Notes under the pieces: generated by a model
Told to the model about the DNA's origin: nothing
What the model saw: only the letters and a program-made list of their open reading frames with translations
Databases searched by the model: none
NCBI RefSeq assembly: GCF_947498825.1
Contig: NZ_CANMLV010000006.1
Span: 124,001 to 188,000, forward strand
Source of the DNA: an uncultured Cedecea sp.
GTDB taxonomy: Bacteria; Pseudomonadota; Gammaproteobacteria; Enterobacterales; Enterobacteriaceae
Length of the DNA: 64,000 nucleotides
Direction of reading: 5' to 3'
Part shown: piece by piece, positions 19,937 through 28,729 of the stretch
Numbering within the stretch: the first letter of the stretch is position 1
Layout of the letters: every line of letters starts with the position of its first letter
Program-made: the position numbers and the translations under genes

Positions 19937-20452
19937 ATGACACAAAAACAAGAGAAAAAAAGACCCTTAAGCCGCTATCTGAAAGACTTTAAGCATATGG
20001 CAACGCATTGCGCGCATTGCAGTAAAGAACTGGACAGGATAACCCTGACCCGGGACGGTGCGATTGTCAATAAAATCAGCATTGCTCAGCTTGATACCCT
20101 GATTACAGACGCTGACTGGCAGGAAGAGCAGAGTCACTGGGCCGCGCTGTGTCGTTTCTGCGGCGATCTCTATTGTAAAGAGCAAAATAATTTTTTCGAT
20201 ATTATTGGTTTCAAACAGTACCTGTTTGAACAGACTGAAATGAGTCATGGCACTATTCGTGAGTATGTTGTGCGGGTGCGTCGTCTGGGGAATTATTTCA
20301 GTCAGCATTGTGTTGCGCGGCCTAAAGAAGCCAATGCATTTAGTCTGGAAGAGCTGAACGACGGGTTACCCGAGATAAGCACAAATAATTATCGTATTGC
20401 CCTGCGCAAATATGATCAGTTTATCAGCAACAGAAACAGTGAAATACGTTAG
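19937..20452 (+). CDS. fliZ: FliZ, regulator of flagellar and sigma-S genes
   Basis: 171 aa (E. coli 183). FliZ is a DNA-binding protein with an integrase core-binding fold that represses sigma-S promoters and raises FlhDC activity. Matches include RRPLSRYLKDFKH-type start (KKRPLSRYLKDFKHMATHCAHC), WAALCRFCGDLYCK, FFDIIGFKQYLFEQTEMSHGT and STNNYRIALRKYD. Cys pairs near 26-29 and 71-74 are conserved. It lies 36 bp after fliA, likely the same transcript. The C-terminal tail is shorter than in E. coli. Confidence 0.95.
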   Translation: MTQKQEKKRPLSRYLKDFKHMATHCAHCSKELDRITLTRDGAIVNKISIAQLDTLITDADWQEEQSHWAALCRFCGDLYCKEQNNFFDIIGFKQYLFEQTEMSHGTIREYVVRVRRLGNYFSQHCVARPKEANAFSLEELNDGLPEISTNNYRIALRKYDQFISNRNSEIR

Positions 20453-20640
20453 CTATTTGTTTCTCCGGATACGGCTGTTTCAAGCGTGAAAGCGAAAAAT
20501 GACCGTATCTGGAGAATGCCCTTTCTTAAGCAAGACAGTCAAATCAGAAAACCTTCATCCATATTTTTTCTCGTTTGCACGACAAAATCGTTATCACCAG
20601 GCATAATCATTCTTACTTTCCTTCTTGTGTAAGAGGCGTT

Positions 20641-21627
20641 ATGTCGCTCAATAATCTGGTTCGCTTCCCTCGTCTTGAATTGCTGGGGGCTCCCACACCG
20701 CTGGAGTATTTACCGCGTTTTTCTGACTATCTTGGGCGTGAAATTTATATTAAACGTGATGATATTACCCCGGTTGCACTGGGGGGAAATAAGCTGCGTA
20801 AGCTCGAGTTTTTAGTGGCAGAGGCATTAAGTCAGGGAGCCGATACATTAGTGACCGCCGGGGCCATTCAGTCTAACCATGTCCGCCAGACAGCAGCGGT
20901 GGCGGCAAAACTGGGGTTGAATTGTGTGGCGCTGTTGGAAAACCCTCTCGGTACTCAGGCGGCAAATTATCTCACCAACGGCAACCGTCTGCTGTTGGAT
21001 CTGTTCAATGCAGAGATTGAAATGTGTCCGGTACTTGACCGACCAAACGAGCAACTTGCTGAACTTGCTATTCGTCTGGAAGCGCAGGGCTTTCGTCCCT
21101 TTGTTATCCCCGTTGGTGGCTCCAGCGCGCTGGGTGCTTTGGGGTATGTGGAAAGTGCCCAGGAAATTTTTCAGCAATGTGAAGGTAGTGTCGCGCTCTC
21201 TTCCGTTGTGGTGGCATCGGGGAGTGGGGGAACCCATGCCGGGCTGGCCGTGGGGCTTGAGCAGTTAATGCCGCAGGTCGAGCTTATTGGTGTCACGGTA
21301 TCAAGAAGCCGCGATCTGCAATTACCGCAAGTAACCGGTTTACAACAAGAGGTGGCAGAGTCTTTGGCGCTGGTAGCCCAAGCCCCGATAACCTTGTGGG
21401 ATGACTACTTTGCTCCCGGTTATGGTCGTCCCAATGACGCAGGTCTTACTGCAATAAAAATGCTGGCACAGCTCGAAGGCGTGGTACTTGATCCGGTCTA
21501 TACGGGTAAGGCCATGGCAGGATTAATTGACGGTGTTGAACAAAAACGTTTTAAAGATGAGGGACCCATTTTGTTTATTCATACGGGAGGGGCTCCGGCA
21601 CTCTTTGCCTATCACCCGGAATTCTAG
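20641..21627 (+). CDS. dcyD: D-cysteine desulfhydrase
   Basis: PLP enzyme that converts D-cysteine to pyruvate, sulfide and ammonia. The start at 20641 ([20 protein letters not shown]) gives 328 aa, exactly the E. coli length; the longer ORF from 20575 is not conserved. The PLP lysine lies in [31 protein letters not shown] and [13 protein letters not shown] are conserved. In E. coli fliY (cystine binding) lies between fliZ and dcyD. Here fliY is absent and fliZ is followed directly. Confidence 0.96.
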   Translation: MSLNNLVRFPRLELLGAPTPLEYLPRFSDYLGREIYIKRDDITPVALGGNKLRKLEFLVAEALSQGADTLVTAGAIQSNHVRQTAAVAAKLGLNCVALLENPLGTQAANYLTNGNRLLLDLFNAEIEMCPVLDRPNEQLAELAIRLEAQGFRPFVIPVGGSSALGALGYVESAQEIFQQCEGSVALSSVVVASGSGGTHAGLAVGLEQLMPQVELIGVTVSRSRDLQLPQVTGLQQEVAESLALVAQAPITLWDDYFAPGYGRPNDAGLTAIKMLAQLEGVVLDPVYTGKAMAGLIDGVEQKRFKDEGPILFIHTGGAPALFAYHPEF

Positions 21628-21663
21628 TCTTATCGCTATAACCGCAGGTCGATACTGCATCAT

Positions 21664-21695
21664 GATGGCTGGCAAAGCCTGTGCTGCCAGCCATC
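21664..21695. terminator. Hairpin between convergent dcyD and yecF
   Basis: Perfect 11-bp stem GATGGCTGGCA / TGCCAGCCATC with a 10-nt loop. It can fold from either transcript. No long U tract follows, so termination is likely but not certain. Confidence 0.6.
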
Positions 21696-21700
21696 CGGGT

Positions 21701-21925
21701 TTATTGCTTGTAAGCCTGTTTTATTTGTTTCACAGTGTTACAAAAAACCTCTGCCTGAGCGGTGTCTTCCATTTCGGCGATTTGTTTTTCCATTTTCAGT
21801 ATTACACGTCCCGCATCGGCCTGCCCCATAGCCAGTAACATCTGAGTTAACAAGGCTTTCAGGCAGGAAACTTCACTCGCCAGCTGGCGAACATTCTCTT
21901 CCGTGGAAAAATCAGGAGTACTCAT
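21701..21925 (-). CDS. yecF: YecF family small protein (DUF2594)
   Basis: 74 aa, identical in length to E. coli Yec[21 protein letters not shown] and [22 protein letters not shown] are typical of the family. It is helical and soluble, of unknown function. It converges on dcyD; in E. coli yecF and dcyD are separated by sdiA and the cystine transporter genes, which are missing here. Confidence 0.93.
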   Translation of the reverse strand: MSTPDFSTEENVRQLASEVSCLKALLTQMLLAMGQADAGRVILKMEKQIAEMEDTAQAEVFCNTVKQIKQAYKQ

Positions 21926-22388
21926 TTACGTTCCTCAATGCTTGGTGATTTCTCTGTCTCAGCATGGTGAGACATTAAGGCGACGGAGTATATCATGGCT
22001 TGCGTGAATTTTTTGCCATGAAACCGATCTGCATCCATTTATCCGAACGCTTGCCGCGCATCGAGATCCCGCATTTGTCGTGTGATGAAATGCATAAATG
22101 CGATTTTTTTGTTGTAGAAACGTTAACACGCATCCTGCAATTCGAATGATTTTGGATATAACAATGTGTATAGCGATAAAAACAGGAGGATAAGAGTCTT
22201 GTTTCGTAAGCTTTAATCCGTCGACTGTTAGTTTTTTAAACAAACTATCGGTCAAAAAGATAAGAAAACTCTTCATAATGCGTTGTTGTCTACGGTTATA
22301 ACAAATTGAATTTGCCTCTCGGCTGAAAAGGGTTACTCTATGAATCGTTCCCATCAGTAACATTATCCCTTTTCTGGAGATTTATTCT
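21926..22388. other. yecF-uvrY intergenic, no gene seen
   Basis: About 460 bp. sdiA, which neighbours uvrY in E. coli, is not recognisable on either strand. A 134-codon reverse ORF has no family features. The yecF and uvrY promoters must lie here. CTTTTCTGGAGATTT just before 22389 carries the uvrY ribosome site. Confidence 0.5.
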
Positions 22389-23048
22389 TTGACCAACGTA
22401 CTTCTTGTTGATGACCATGAGTTGGTGCGAGCAGGGATACGACGTATTCTGGAAGATATTAAAGGCATTAATGTAACGGGTGAAGTCAATTGCGGTGAAG
22501 ATGCCATTAAATGGTGCCGTAGCCAGCCGGTGGATGTCGTCTTAATGGATATGAACATGCCGGGGATCGGCGGACTGGAAGCTACCCGCAAAATTTTACG
22601 TTACGCGCCCGATATCAAAGTCATTATGTTGACGATTTATACTGAAAATCCTTTACCGGCAAAAGTCATGCAAGCCGGTGCTGCTGGCTATCTGAGCAAA
22701 GGCGCTGCGCCACAAGATATGGTTAATGCGATTCGCCTGGTTATGTCGGGGCAGCGTTATATCGCATCTGATATTGCCCAGCAAATGGCCTTAAGCCAGA
22801 TTGAACCCGATAAATCAGCTTCTCCTTTCGGATGTTTATCTGAGCGTGAGTTACAAATCATGCTGATGATCACCAAAGGGCAAAAGGTAAATGAAATATC
22901 TGAACAGCTAAACTTAAGCCCCAAAACAGTCAATAGTTATCGTTATCGTATGTTTAGTAAGCTGAACATCAGTGGTGATGTCGAATTAACGCATCTGGCG
23001 ATTCGTTACGGACTTTTCGATGCGGAGACATTGTCCGGAAGTGAATGA
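22389..23048 (+). CDS. uvrY: Response regulator UvrY (BarA/UvrY two-component system)
   Basis: 219 aa FixJ/NarL-type regulator. The receiver domain has phospho-acceptor Asp54 in [20 protein letters not shown], with [16 protein letters not shown] at the start and Lys in [10 protein letters not shown]. The LuxR-type HTH is [40 protein letters not shown]. It drives csrB/csrC small RNAs and so post-transcriptional control of motility. Translation starts at TTG (22389), as in E. coli. It overlaps uvrC by 8 bp. Confidence 0.97.
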   Translation: MTNVLLVDDHELVRAGIRRILEDIKGINVTGEVNCGEDAIKWCRSQPVDVVLMDMNMPGIGGLEATRKILRYAPDIKVIMLTIYTENPLPAKVMQAGAAGYLSKGAAPQDMVNAIRLVMSGQRYIASDIAQQMALSQIEPDKSASPFGCLSERELQIMLMITKGQKVNEISEQLNLSPKTVNSYRYRMFSKLNISGDVELTHLAIRYGLFDAETLSGSE

Positions 23049-24873
23049 TATTTTTGACCCTCGGGTTTTCTTAAAAACGGTTACCAGTCAGCCTGGTGTC
23101 TATCGGATGTATGACACCAGCGAAACCGTCATTTATGTCGGGAAAGCAAAAGATCTTAAAAAACGACTGGCGAGTTACTTTCGCAGCAATCTTGCCAGTC
23201 GAAAAACCGAAGCACTGGTGGCGCAGATAGCGCATATTGATGTCACCGTGACCCACACTGAAACGGAAGCGCTGTTGCTTGAGCATAACTATATTAAGCT
23301 CTATCAGCCTCGCTACAACGTTCTTTTACGTGACGATAAGTCTTATCCCTTTATTTTCTTAAGTGCGGATAAGCATCCCAGACTGACGATGCACCGTGGG
23401 GCTAAACATGCCCGTGGCGAATACTTTGGCCCTTTTCCTAATGGTTACGCGGTTCGTGAAACGCTGGCGCTATTACAGAAAGTTTTTCCGGTGCGTCAAT
23501 GTGAAAACAACGTTTATCGTAATCGCTCGCGCCCTTGCTTACAGTATCAGATTGGCCGTTGCCTTGGCCCTTGTGTTACCGGGCTTGTCAGCGAGGAGGA
23601 TTATGCCCGTCAGGTGGACTATGTGCGGCTATTTTTGTCCGGGAAGGATGATCAGGTTCTGAACTTACTGATTGAGCGAATGGAACAGGCCAGTAGTCAG
23701 CTGGAATTTGAAGAAGCTGCGCGCATACGCGACCAGATTCAGGCCGTACGGCGGGTGACAGAACAGCAGTTTGTCTCGAATAACGGCGATGACTTAGATG
23801 TGGCAGGGGTGGCATTTGACGCCGGTATAGCCTGTATTCACGTGCTTTTTATCCGTCAGGGCAAAGTGCTGGGGAGTCGCAGCTATTATCCTAAAGTTCC
23901 GGCAGGCACTGACCTGGCAGAGGTCGTGGAAACCTTTATTGGACAGTTTTATTTACAGGGTAGTGAAAGCCGCAGTTTACCAAGCGAGATCCTGCTCGAT
24001 TTTACCCTGCAAGATAAAACGGTTCTGGCGGACACGCTCAGTGAACTTGCCGGGCGAAAAATCAATATCCAGAGTAAGCCGCGTGGCCTGCGTGCGCGTT
24101 ATTTAAAACTGGCGCGTACTAATGCTGCGACTGCCTTAGTCACGCGATTGACTGAACAGTCGACGATTCATCAGCGTCTTAAAGCGCTGGCAGAAATACT
24201 GCAGTTGCCTACGATTAATCGTATGGAATGTTTTGATATCAGCCATACCATGGGGGAGCAGACGGTTGCCTCCTGCGTGGTGTTCGATAGCAATGGTCCG
24301 TTACGGGCAGAATACCGCCGCTATAATATCACGGGTATTACACCGGGCGATGACTATGCCGCCATGGAGCAGGTATTACAGCGACGCTATGGAAAAGCGA
24401 TTGAGCCAGATAAGATCCCCGACGTGGTGATTATTGATGGTGGCAAAGGGCAACTGGGGCAGGCCAAAGCGGTATTTGACCATCTTGATGTCCCCTGGGA
24501 TAAACATCATCCATTGTTACTGGGCGTGGCGAAGGGTAGCGATCGTAAAGCTGGACTGGAAACCTTATTTTTAGAGCCGACCGGCGAAGGTTTTGCGCTG
24601 CCGCCTGACTCTCCCGCGCTGCATGTTATCCAGCATATTCGGGATGATTCACATAATCATGCGATTTCCGGACACCGGAATAAGCGTGCCAAGGTAAAAA
24701 ATACCAGTGCACTTGAAACAATTGAAGGTATTGGACCAAAACGGCGTCAGATGCTGCTAAAATACATGGGCGGATTGCAACCACTCAAGAATGCATCTGT
24801 CGAGGAAATAGCAAAAGTGCCGGGTATTTCACAGGCGCTTGCAGAAAAAATCTACTACTCGTTGAAACATTAG
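23041..24873 (+). CDS. uvrC: Excinuclease ABC subunit C
   Basis: The GTG at 23041 gives 610 aa, the E. coli length; an ORF seven codons longer lies inside uvrY. The GIY-YIG nuclease domain (about 15-95: [24 protein letters not shown]-type), the UVR motif (about 205-240: [18 protein letters not shown]), the RNase-H-like 5' nuclease domain ([39 protein letters not shown]) and C-terminal HhH repeats ([28 protein letters not shown]) are all present. It incises both sides of DNA lesions with UvrB. Confidence 0.98.
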   Translation: MNDIFDPRVFLKTVTSQPGVYRMYDTSETVIYVGKAKDLKKRLASYFRSNLASRKTEALVAQIAHIDVTVTHTETEALLLEHNYIKLYQPRYNVLLRDDKSYPFIFLSADKHPRLTMHRGAKHARGEYFGPFPNGYAVRETLALLQKVFPVRQCENNVYRNRSRPCLQYQIGRCLGPCVTGLVSEEDYARQVDYVRLFLSGKDDQVLNLLIERMEQASSQLEFEEAARIRDQIQAVRRVTEQQFVSNNGDDLDVAGVAFDAGIACIHVLFIRQGKVLGSRSYYPKVPAGTDLAEVVETFIGQFYLQGSESRSLPSEILLDFTLQDKTVLADTLSELAGRKINIQSKPRGLRARYLKLARTNAATALVTRLTEQSTIHQRLKALAEILQLPTINRMECFDISHTMGEQTVASCVVFDSNGPLRAEYRRYNITGITPGDDYAAMEQVLQRRYGKAIEPDKIPDVVIIDGGKGQLGQAKAVFDHLDVPWDKHHPLLLGVAKGSDRKAGLETLFLEPTGEGFALPPDSPALHVIQHIRDDSHNHAISGHRNKRAKVKNTSALETIEGIGPKRRQMLLKYMGGLQPLKNASVEEIAKVPGISQALAEKIYYSLKH

Positions 24874-24931
24874 GGTCTCTGTAGCAACATAGAGGCAATT
24901 TACCACCTTTAGCAGAAATTTACCCGGCGCC

Positions 24932-25480
24932 ATGCAATTTAATATTCCTACAATGCTCACGCTATTTCGAGTCGTGCTTATCCCGTTTTTTGTTCTGGCG
25001 TTCTATTTGCCGTTCAACTGGGCTCCTTTCCTCTGTGCGTTTATTTTCTGGCTGGCGGCGATTACCGACTGGTTTGATGGCTTTCTGGCCAGAAGATGGA
25101 ACCAAAGTACCCGTTTTGGTGCATTCCTCGATCCGGTTGCCGATAAAGTTATGGTCGCCGTAGCATTAGTGCTGGTCGCCGAACATTACCATGCCTGGTG
25201 GGTAACGTTACCGGCTGCAACCATGATTGCCCGGGAAATTATCATTTCAGCTTTACGCGAATGGATGGCTGAAATTGGAAAAAGAAGCAGTGTTGCCGTT
25301 TCCTGGGTCGGTAAGACCAAAACAATGGCACAGATGCTGGCATTGATTGGCATGTTATGGCGTCCGAATATGTGGGTCGAGTATGCAAGTATCGCGCTTT
25401 TCTTTGTCGCAGCAGTGCTGACATTCTGGTCGATGTTCCAATATTTAGCGGCTGCAAGAGGTGATTTGCTCGAACAGTGA
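24932..25480 (+). CDS. pgsA: Phosphatidylglycerophosphate synthase
   Basis: 182 aa, E. coli length. It joins CDP-diacylglycerol and glycerol-3-phosphate in the inner membrane. The CDP-alcohol phosphotransferase motif is complete: [27 protein letters not shown], split here as DG-x2-AR-x8-G-x3-D-x3-D. Four to five TM helices are visible. It lies 58 bp after uvrC as in E. coli. Confidence 0.98.
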   Translation: MQFNIPTMLTLFRVVLIPFFVLAFYLPFNWAPFLCAFIFWLAAITDWFDGFLARRWNQSTRFGAFLDPVADKVMVAVALVLVAEHYHAWWVTLPAATMIAREIIISALREWMAEIGKRSSVAVSWVGKTKTMAQMLALIGMLWRPNMWVEYASIALFFVAAVLTFWSMFQYLAAARGDLLEQ

Positions 25481-25639
25481 TCTATCCGGCGCAAAAATAA
25501 TCAAACGATTCGTAGAGTTAGAAAATTTCATTGACTCGCCGCGCCAGACAAGTAGAATGCAACGCATCGAAAGGCAGCAAGGCTGCTTCGATAAAAGTAA
25601 AAGCAAGTGATTAGGTTTTTATCTTCTGACTTGTTAAAT

Positions 25640-25715
<76 letters not shown>

Positions 25716-25763
25716 GATATTAAGTAACAGAGTTTCTGTTACTGGTAGTAAAGGCTTAGAGAC

Positions 25764-25837
25764 GGCGCGTTAGCAAAGCGGTTATGTAGCGGATTGCAAA
25801 TCCGTCTAGTCCGGTTCGACTCCGGAACGCGCCTCCA
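25764..25837 (+). tRNA. cysT: tRNA-Cys (GCA)
   Basis: 74 nt with CCA. Acceptor GGCGCGT/ACGCGCC, anticodon loop ATTGCAAAT (anticodon GCA), T loop GGTTCGACTCC. It lies 48 bp after tRNA-Gly, probably the same primary transcript. Confidence 0.98.
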
Positions 25838-25849
25838 ATTTTTTCCCGA

Positions 25850-25936
25850 GCCCAGATGGTGAAATCGGTAGACACAAGGGATTTAAAATCCCTCGGCTGT
25901 AAGGCTGTGCGGGTTCAAGTCCCGCTCTGGGCACCA
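25850..25936 (+). tRNA. leuZ: tRNA-Leu (TAA)
   Basis: 87 nt class II tRNA with a long variable arm (CTCGGCTGTAAGGCTGTG region) and CCA. Acceptor GCCCAGA/TCTGGGC, anticodon loop ATTTAAAAT (anticodon TAA). It lies 12 bp after tRNA-Cys. Confidence 0.98.
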
Positions 25937-25978
25937 TGGGAAATATAAGAATAAAATCAATGATAAGCAGTGTCGTGC

Positions 25979-26001
25979 AAGCCACCTTCGGGTGGTTTTT
26001 T
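25979..26001 (+). terminator. Terminator of the tRNA operon
   Basis: CCACC-TTCG-GGTGG stem-loop flanked by AAG and a run of six T, 42 bp after tRNA-Leu. Confidence 0.93.
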
Positions 26002-26150
26002 ATTGCCTGAAATTCAGGTTTCGCCATTAGCTTTCGCCATCAAAACGAGGCGTTACTCCCCCCTGCCAGTCGCGCTTTTTACCGGTATTGTGCTCAGCGT
26101 ATTGATTACCGTCTTTATAGGGTCGATAACCTGTACAGGCTTATGGATCT

Positions 26151-26275
26151 ATACCCGTCATACTTCGAGTTGCTTGGGTGTTACCTACGTTCAGCCCGTC
26201 GAATCACATAGTTTGTCTATGCTCATCGACGGGCTGAACTTGGCGCCTACAAGCAACTCGAATTATTTTGGGTAT
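26151..26275. repeat. Dispersed MITE-like repeat, copy B (longest clean copy)
   Basis: 125 bp. Ends are ATACCCGTCATACTTCGAGT and, inverted, ATACCCAAAATAATTCGAGT, so both carry ATACCC and TTCGAGTTGC in the same positions. The centre has a perfect 14-bp stem GTTCAGCCCGTCGA (26189-26202) with 26226-26239. Transcribed, it would form a long hairpin. Confidence 0.82.
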
Positions 26276-26541
26276 ATAGCCGTTTTCGCCCTTTGCAGGT
26301 GAAAGTGCTCAATTAGGGATAAGCCTGGGTAGCGATGATGTTACTTTTCCTGCCTTCGTTTCAGAGAATTTATTGTGTTATGTTTTAGTCTCTTTTTTTA
26401 AATTTCCCATAGTAGATGAGAGTTTAGCCTGAGCTAATTTTTTGAAATATTAACATTTTCTCTTTATATTAACGGGTCAGAATGACTAAGAGATTCAGGT
26501 CATTTATTCTGAATAAAATATTAATATTTTGGCAGGCTCAG
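26276..26541. other. Gap with no gene seen
   Basis: About 265 bp, AT-rich, between copy B of the repeat and the small membrane-protein gene at 26542. No ORF or RNA is supported. Confidence 0.5.
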
Positions 26542-26826
26542 CTATTTACGCTTTAACCGTTTTTTCTGAAATAAATAAGTTAAAAATGCACTTATAACAC
26601 CAATAAGAGGCATGGCTGTCGCCCCCATCAGAAAATTTTCCTGGTCTGTTTGATTATTTCTACGTATATCTTCAAAGCGTTTAAGTGCTTTTTGTTCATT
26701 CATCGCGCTGACTTCTTCAAACTGTTTTTCAAACCCGCTCTGAATTAACTGAAAAGCATGGTCTGTATCTGTTACCTCCAGAGCAATGGTTTGATTATCT
26801 TTTTGGAAAAAACAGTAGTCACGCAT
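26542..26826 (-). CDS. Unknown small protein with one C-terminal membrane helix
   Basis: 94 aa; I do not recognise the family. The start has a good TTTGGAG site 5 nt upstream. Residues 1-65 are soluble and charged with a helical EKQFEEVSAMNEQKALKRFE segment. Residues 67-86 (MGATAMPLIGVISAFLTYLF) form a hydrophobic helix, and the tail QKKRLKRK is strongly basic. That fits a C-tail- or single-pass-anchored inner-membrane protein with a cytoplasmic tail. It is isolated, with gaps of over 250 bp on both sides. Confidence 0.6.
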   Translation of the reverse strand: MRDYCFFQKDNQTIALEVTDTDHAFQLIQSGFEKQFEEVSAMNEQKALKRFEDIRRNNQTDQENFLMGATAMPLIGVISAFLTYLFQKKRLKRK

Positions 26827-27077
26827 AAAAACTCCAAATCAAGATGGGGATATGCAGGTTTCGACCAAAATCAACGCATAACTTGCACATCAGTATAGGC
26901 TTTTTTTTATAAAAATGAATCGACAGTATCTCAATACTGCTATGAGGATAACTGCCTGAGAACACTTCTTTCCCAGCATATCCCGCACTTTCGTTGTACT
27001 ATAGTGTGACGATGATTAATTGCCTCACAGATAGCTTGTTCAGACAGGTTATGCTGTGATGCCAGGAGGAAGCAGTA

Positions 27078-27647
27078 ATGAACCAAGGCCCACTCAGTGA
27101 AGATGAAATAGAATGGATTGATGAGGTATTAGCGAAGTACGGTATCCCAGATTCGGTCATTGATGCGGCTGAACTGGACGGCTTACTGACGGCGCTGTTA
27201 TCAATGCGTGATTCTTTTGAGTCAGCAGAACTGTGGCAGGCACTTTGGGGGACGTTACCTGAGTGGGAGAGCGATGCCGAACGGATCCGCTTTGAAGCGC
27301 TGGTTTATCAGCATCGGCAGGATATTGCCGAACGTCTGGAGTTTTACCCGACACAGTTTGAACCTCTGTTTGGCAGTGATGAAGTGGATAACCGTGAAAT
27401 CGTGCTGGTGGAAGAGTGGTGTTATGGCTATATGCGCGGTGTGATGCTGACTCATCGTGATGACTTGCCTGAAGAGTTGCGTCCGGCGCTCGCCGTAATT
27501 GCTTTACATGGTATTGAAGAGAATATTGTGACCATCAACCAGATGTCACCGGCTGCATATCTTGACAGCATTGATCAGATAAAACCTGCGGTATTGAGTC
27601 TGTATCATTACTGGCTTCGCCGCAACAGCGGTCAGGCATTACATTGA
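27078..27647 (+). CDS. yecA: YecA-like UPF0149 protein lacking the SEC-C tail
   Basis: 189 aa. It aligns to E. coli YecA from the first residues (GPLSEDEIEWIDEVLAKY, DAAELDGLLTALLS, QFEPLFGSDEVD, VEEWCYGYMRGVML, IALHGIEENI, LYHYW). E. coli YecA is 221 aa and ends in a zinc-binding SEC-C motif (CxCxSGKKFKxCC). Here the protein stops about 30 residues earlier and no remnant of the motif follows the TGA. Function is unsettled. Position after leuZ is conserved. AGGAGGAAG lies 8 nt before the ATG. Confidence 0.92.
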   Translation: MNQGPLSEDEIEWIDEVLAKYGIPDSVIDAAELDGLLTALLSMRDSFESAELWQALWGTLPEWESDAERIRFEALVYQHRQDIAERLEFYPTQFEPLFGSDEVDNREIVLVEEWCYGYMRGVMLTHRDDLPEELRPALAVIALHGIEENIVTINQMSPAAYLDSIDQIKPAVLSLYHYWLRRNSGQALH

Positions 27648-27727
27648 TAGCGGTTTGATGTTTCAGGTTGTATGGGAGTGTCGTACGAAGGAAAGTTGAA
27701 GCAGACCATTGACTGTCAGGGATGGAC

Positions 27728-27762
27728 TGCATTTTGCAGGCTGAAGCAGCCTGCAAAATGCA
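27728..27762. terminator. Perfect hairpin between convergent yecA and ftnA
   Basis: A 16-bp perfect stem TGCATTTTGCAGGCTG / CAGCCTGCAAAATGCA with a 3-nt loop AAG. It probably separates the convergent transcripts. The A/T-rich inner run gives no U tract, so the mechanism is uncertain. Confidence 0.65.
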
Positions 27763-27771
27763 TAAAGAAAC

Positions 27772-28269
27772 TCAGGACTGGGAGTCCATAGTTGCCAGTT
27801 CTTTATCTATCAGGTATAAGCCTTCGCCGCTGCCGGCCACCAGACTGAATTTATCCAGTACAGATTTAAACAGTTTCTCTTCTTCGTGCTGCTCAGAAAC
27901 ATACCACTGCAGGAAGTTAAAGGTAGGGTAATCCTGAGATGTCATTGCTGCATGTGCCAGCTCATTAATTTGACGAGTAATTAATTGCTCGTGCTCGTAA
28001 GTCGCTTTAAACAGAGCATCTAACGAAGCATAATCATTATAAGGTGAAGGGACTGCATTAATTTTTGGCATATTCCCGGTGTCGCTCAGATAGGCAAACA
28101 AACGCTGCATATGCGTCATTTCTTCCTGGGCATGACGACGCAGAAATGCTGCTGCACCTTCGAAACTGTGGTAGCTGCACCATGCGCTCATTTGCTGATA
28201 CAGCAGGGAAGAAAAGAGCTCAAGGTTCATTTGCTCATTAAGTCTTTCGATCATGTCTTGTTTTAACAT
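27772..28269 (-). CDS. ftnA: Bacterial non-haem ferritin A
   Basis: The start at 28267-28269 ([14 protein letters not shown]) has GGAG 7 nt upstream and gives 165 aa, exactly E. coli FtnA; the ATG four codons earlier has no good site. Ferroxidase-centre residues are seen: Glu in LNLELFSS-type helix [11 protein letters not shown] (Glu/His) and EQHEEEKLF. It stores iron as a 24-mer shell in the cytoplasm. In E. coli it is induced by iron through Fur. Confidence 0.97.
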   Translation of the reverse strand: MLKQDMIERLNEQMNLELFSSLLYQQMSAWCSYHSFEGAAAFLRRHAQEEMTHMQRLFAYLSDTGNMPKINAVPSPYNDYASLDALFKATYEHEQLITRQINELAHAAMTSQDYPTFNFLQWYVSEQHEEEKLFKSVLDKFSLVAGSGEGLYLIDKELATMDSQS

Positions 28270-28361
28270 GGGTAGCTCCATAAACAGGGTACGTCAGATA
28301 ATTAATACTCTAGGTATATATTTCTATAAAAGCAAATAAAATGTTGCAATTATTAATTAAA

Positions 28362-28376
28362 TGAGAATGGTTGTTA
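28362..28376. promoter_or_regulatory. Fur-box-like sequence upstream of ftnA
   Basis: TGAGAATGGTTGTTA resembles the 7-1-7 Fur motif TGATAATNATTATCA with three mismatches. It lies about 95 bp upstream of the ftnA start, in line with iron control of ftnA. Pattern match only. Confidence 0.3.
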
Positions 28377-28519
28377 ATATTATTATTGATTGAATAACAC
28401 GGTAATAATAATGCGAATTACTCTTATTATGTATTCCGTGAAATATTAAGCCATAATTAAAATAATCAAAAATATAAAATATCTTGAAGAAACAATCCTG
28501 TTCTTTGCCATTAATTGAT

Positions 28520-28633
28520 ATATCCAAAATTATTCGCGTTACTTGCAGGCACAAAACGTTGACAGGAGCTGAGCACAGACCAACGATATGATTCGGTGAG
28601 CAGGCTCCCAGGCTACTTGACGTGTATCGGGTA
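28520..28633. repeat. Dispersed MITE-like repeat, degenerate copy C
   Basis: 114 bp. The left end ATATCCAAAATTATTCGCGTT and, inverted, the right end TACCCGATACACGTCAAGTA are recognisable variants of the repeat ends. It lies 96 bp before the nupC ATG, so it would be part of the nupC leader or promoter region. Confidence 0.6.
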
Positions 28634-28729
28634 GCGATAAGAGCGCCCCGCAGAAATAAACTCTGTCAGGGGGATTTACCTCGCCGGTCAGCTGTGGCTA
28701 AATGCTTTTCTTTCAACGTTGTCCGTAAC

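Noticed and set aside
21959-22363. 134-aa reverse ORF between yecF and uvrY
   Set aside because: Random-looking composition, no ribosome site, not similar to SdiA.
25806-26027. 73-aa reverse ORF with RAGLEPAQPYSRGILNPLCLP-like and RSGVEPD stretches
   Set aside because: It is the antisense of tRNA-Leu and tRNA-Cys; such peptides are a well-known false gene call.
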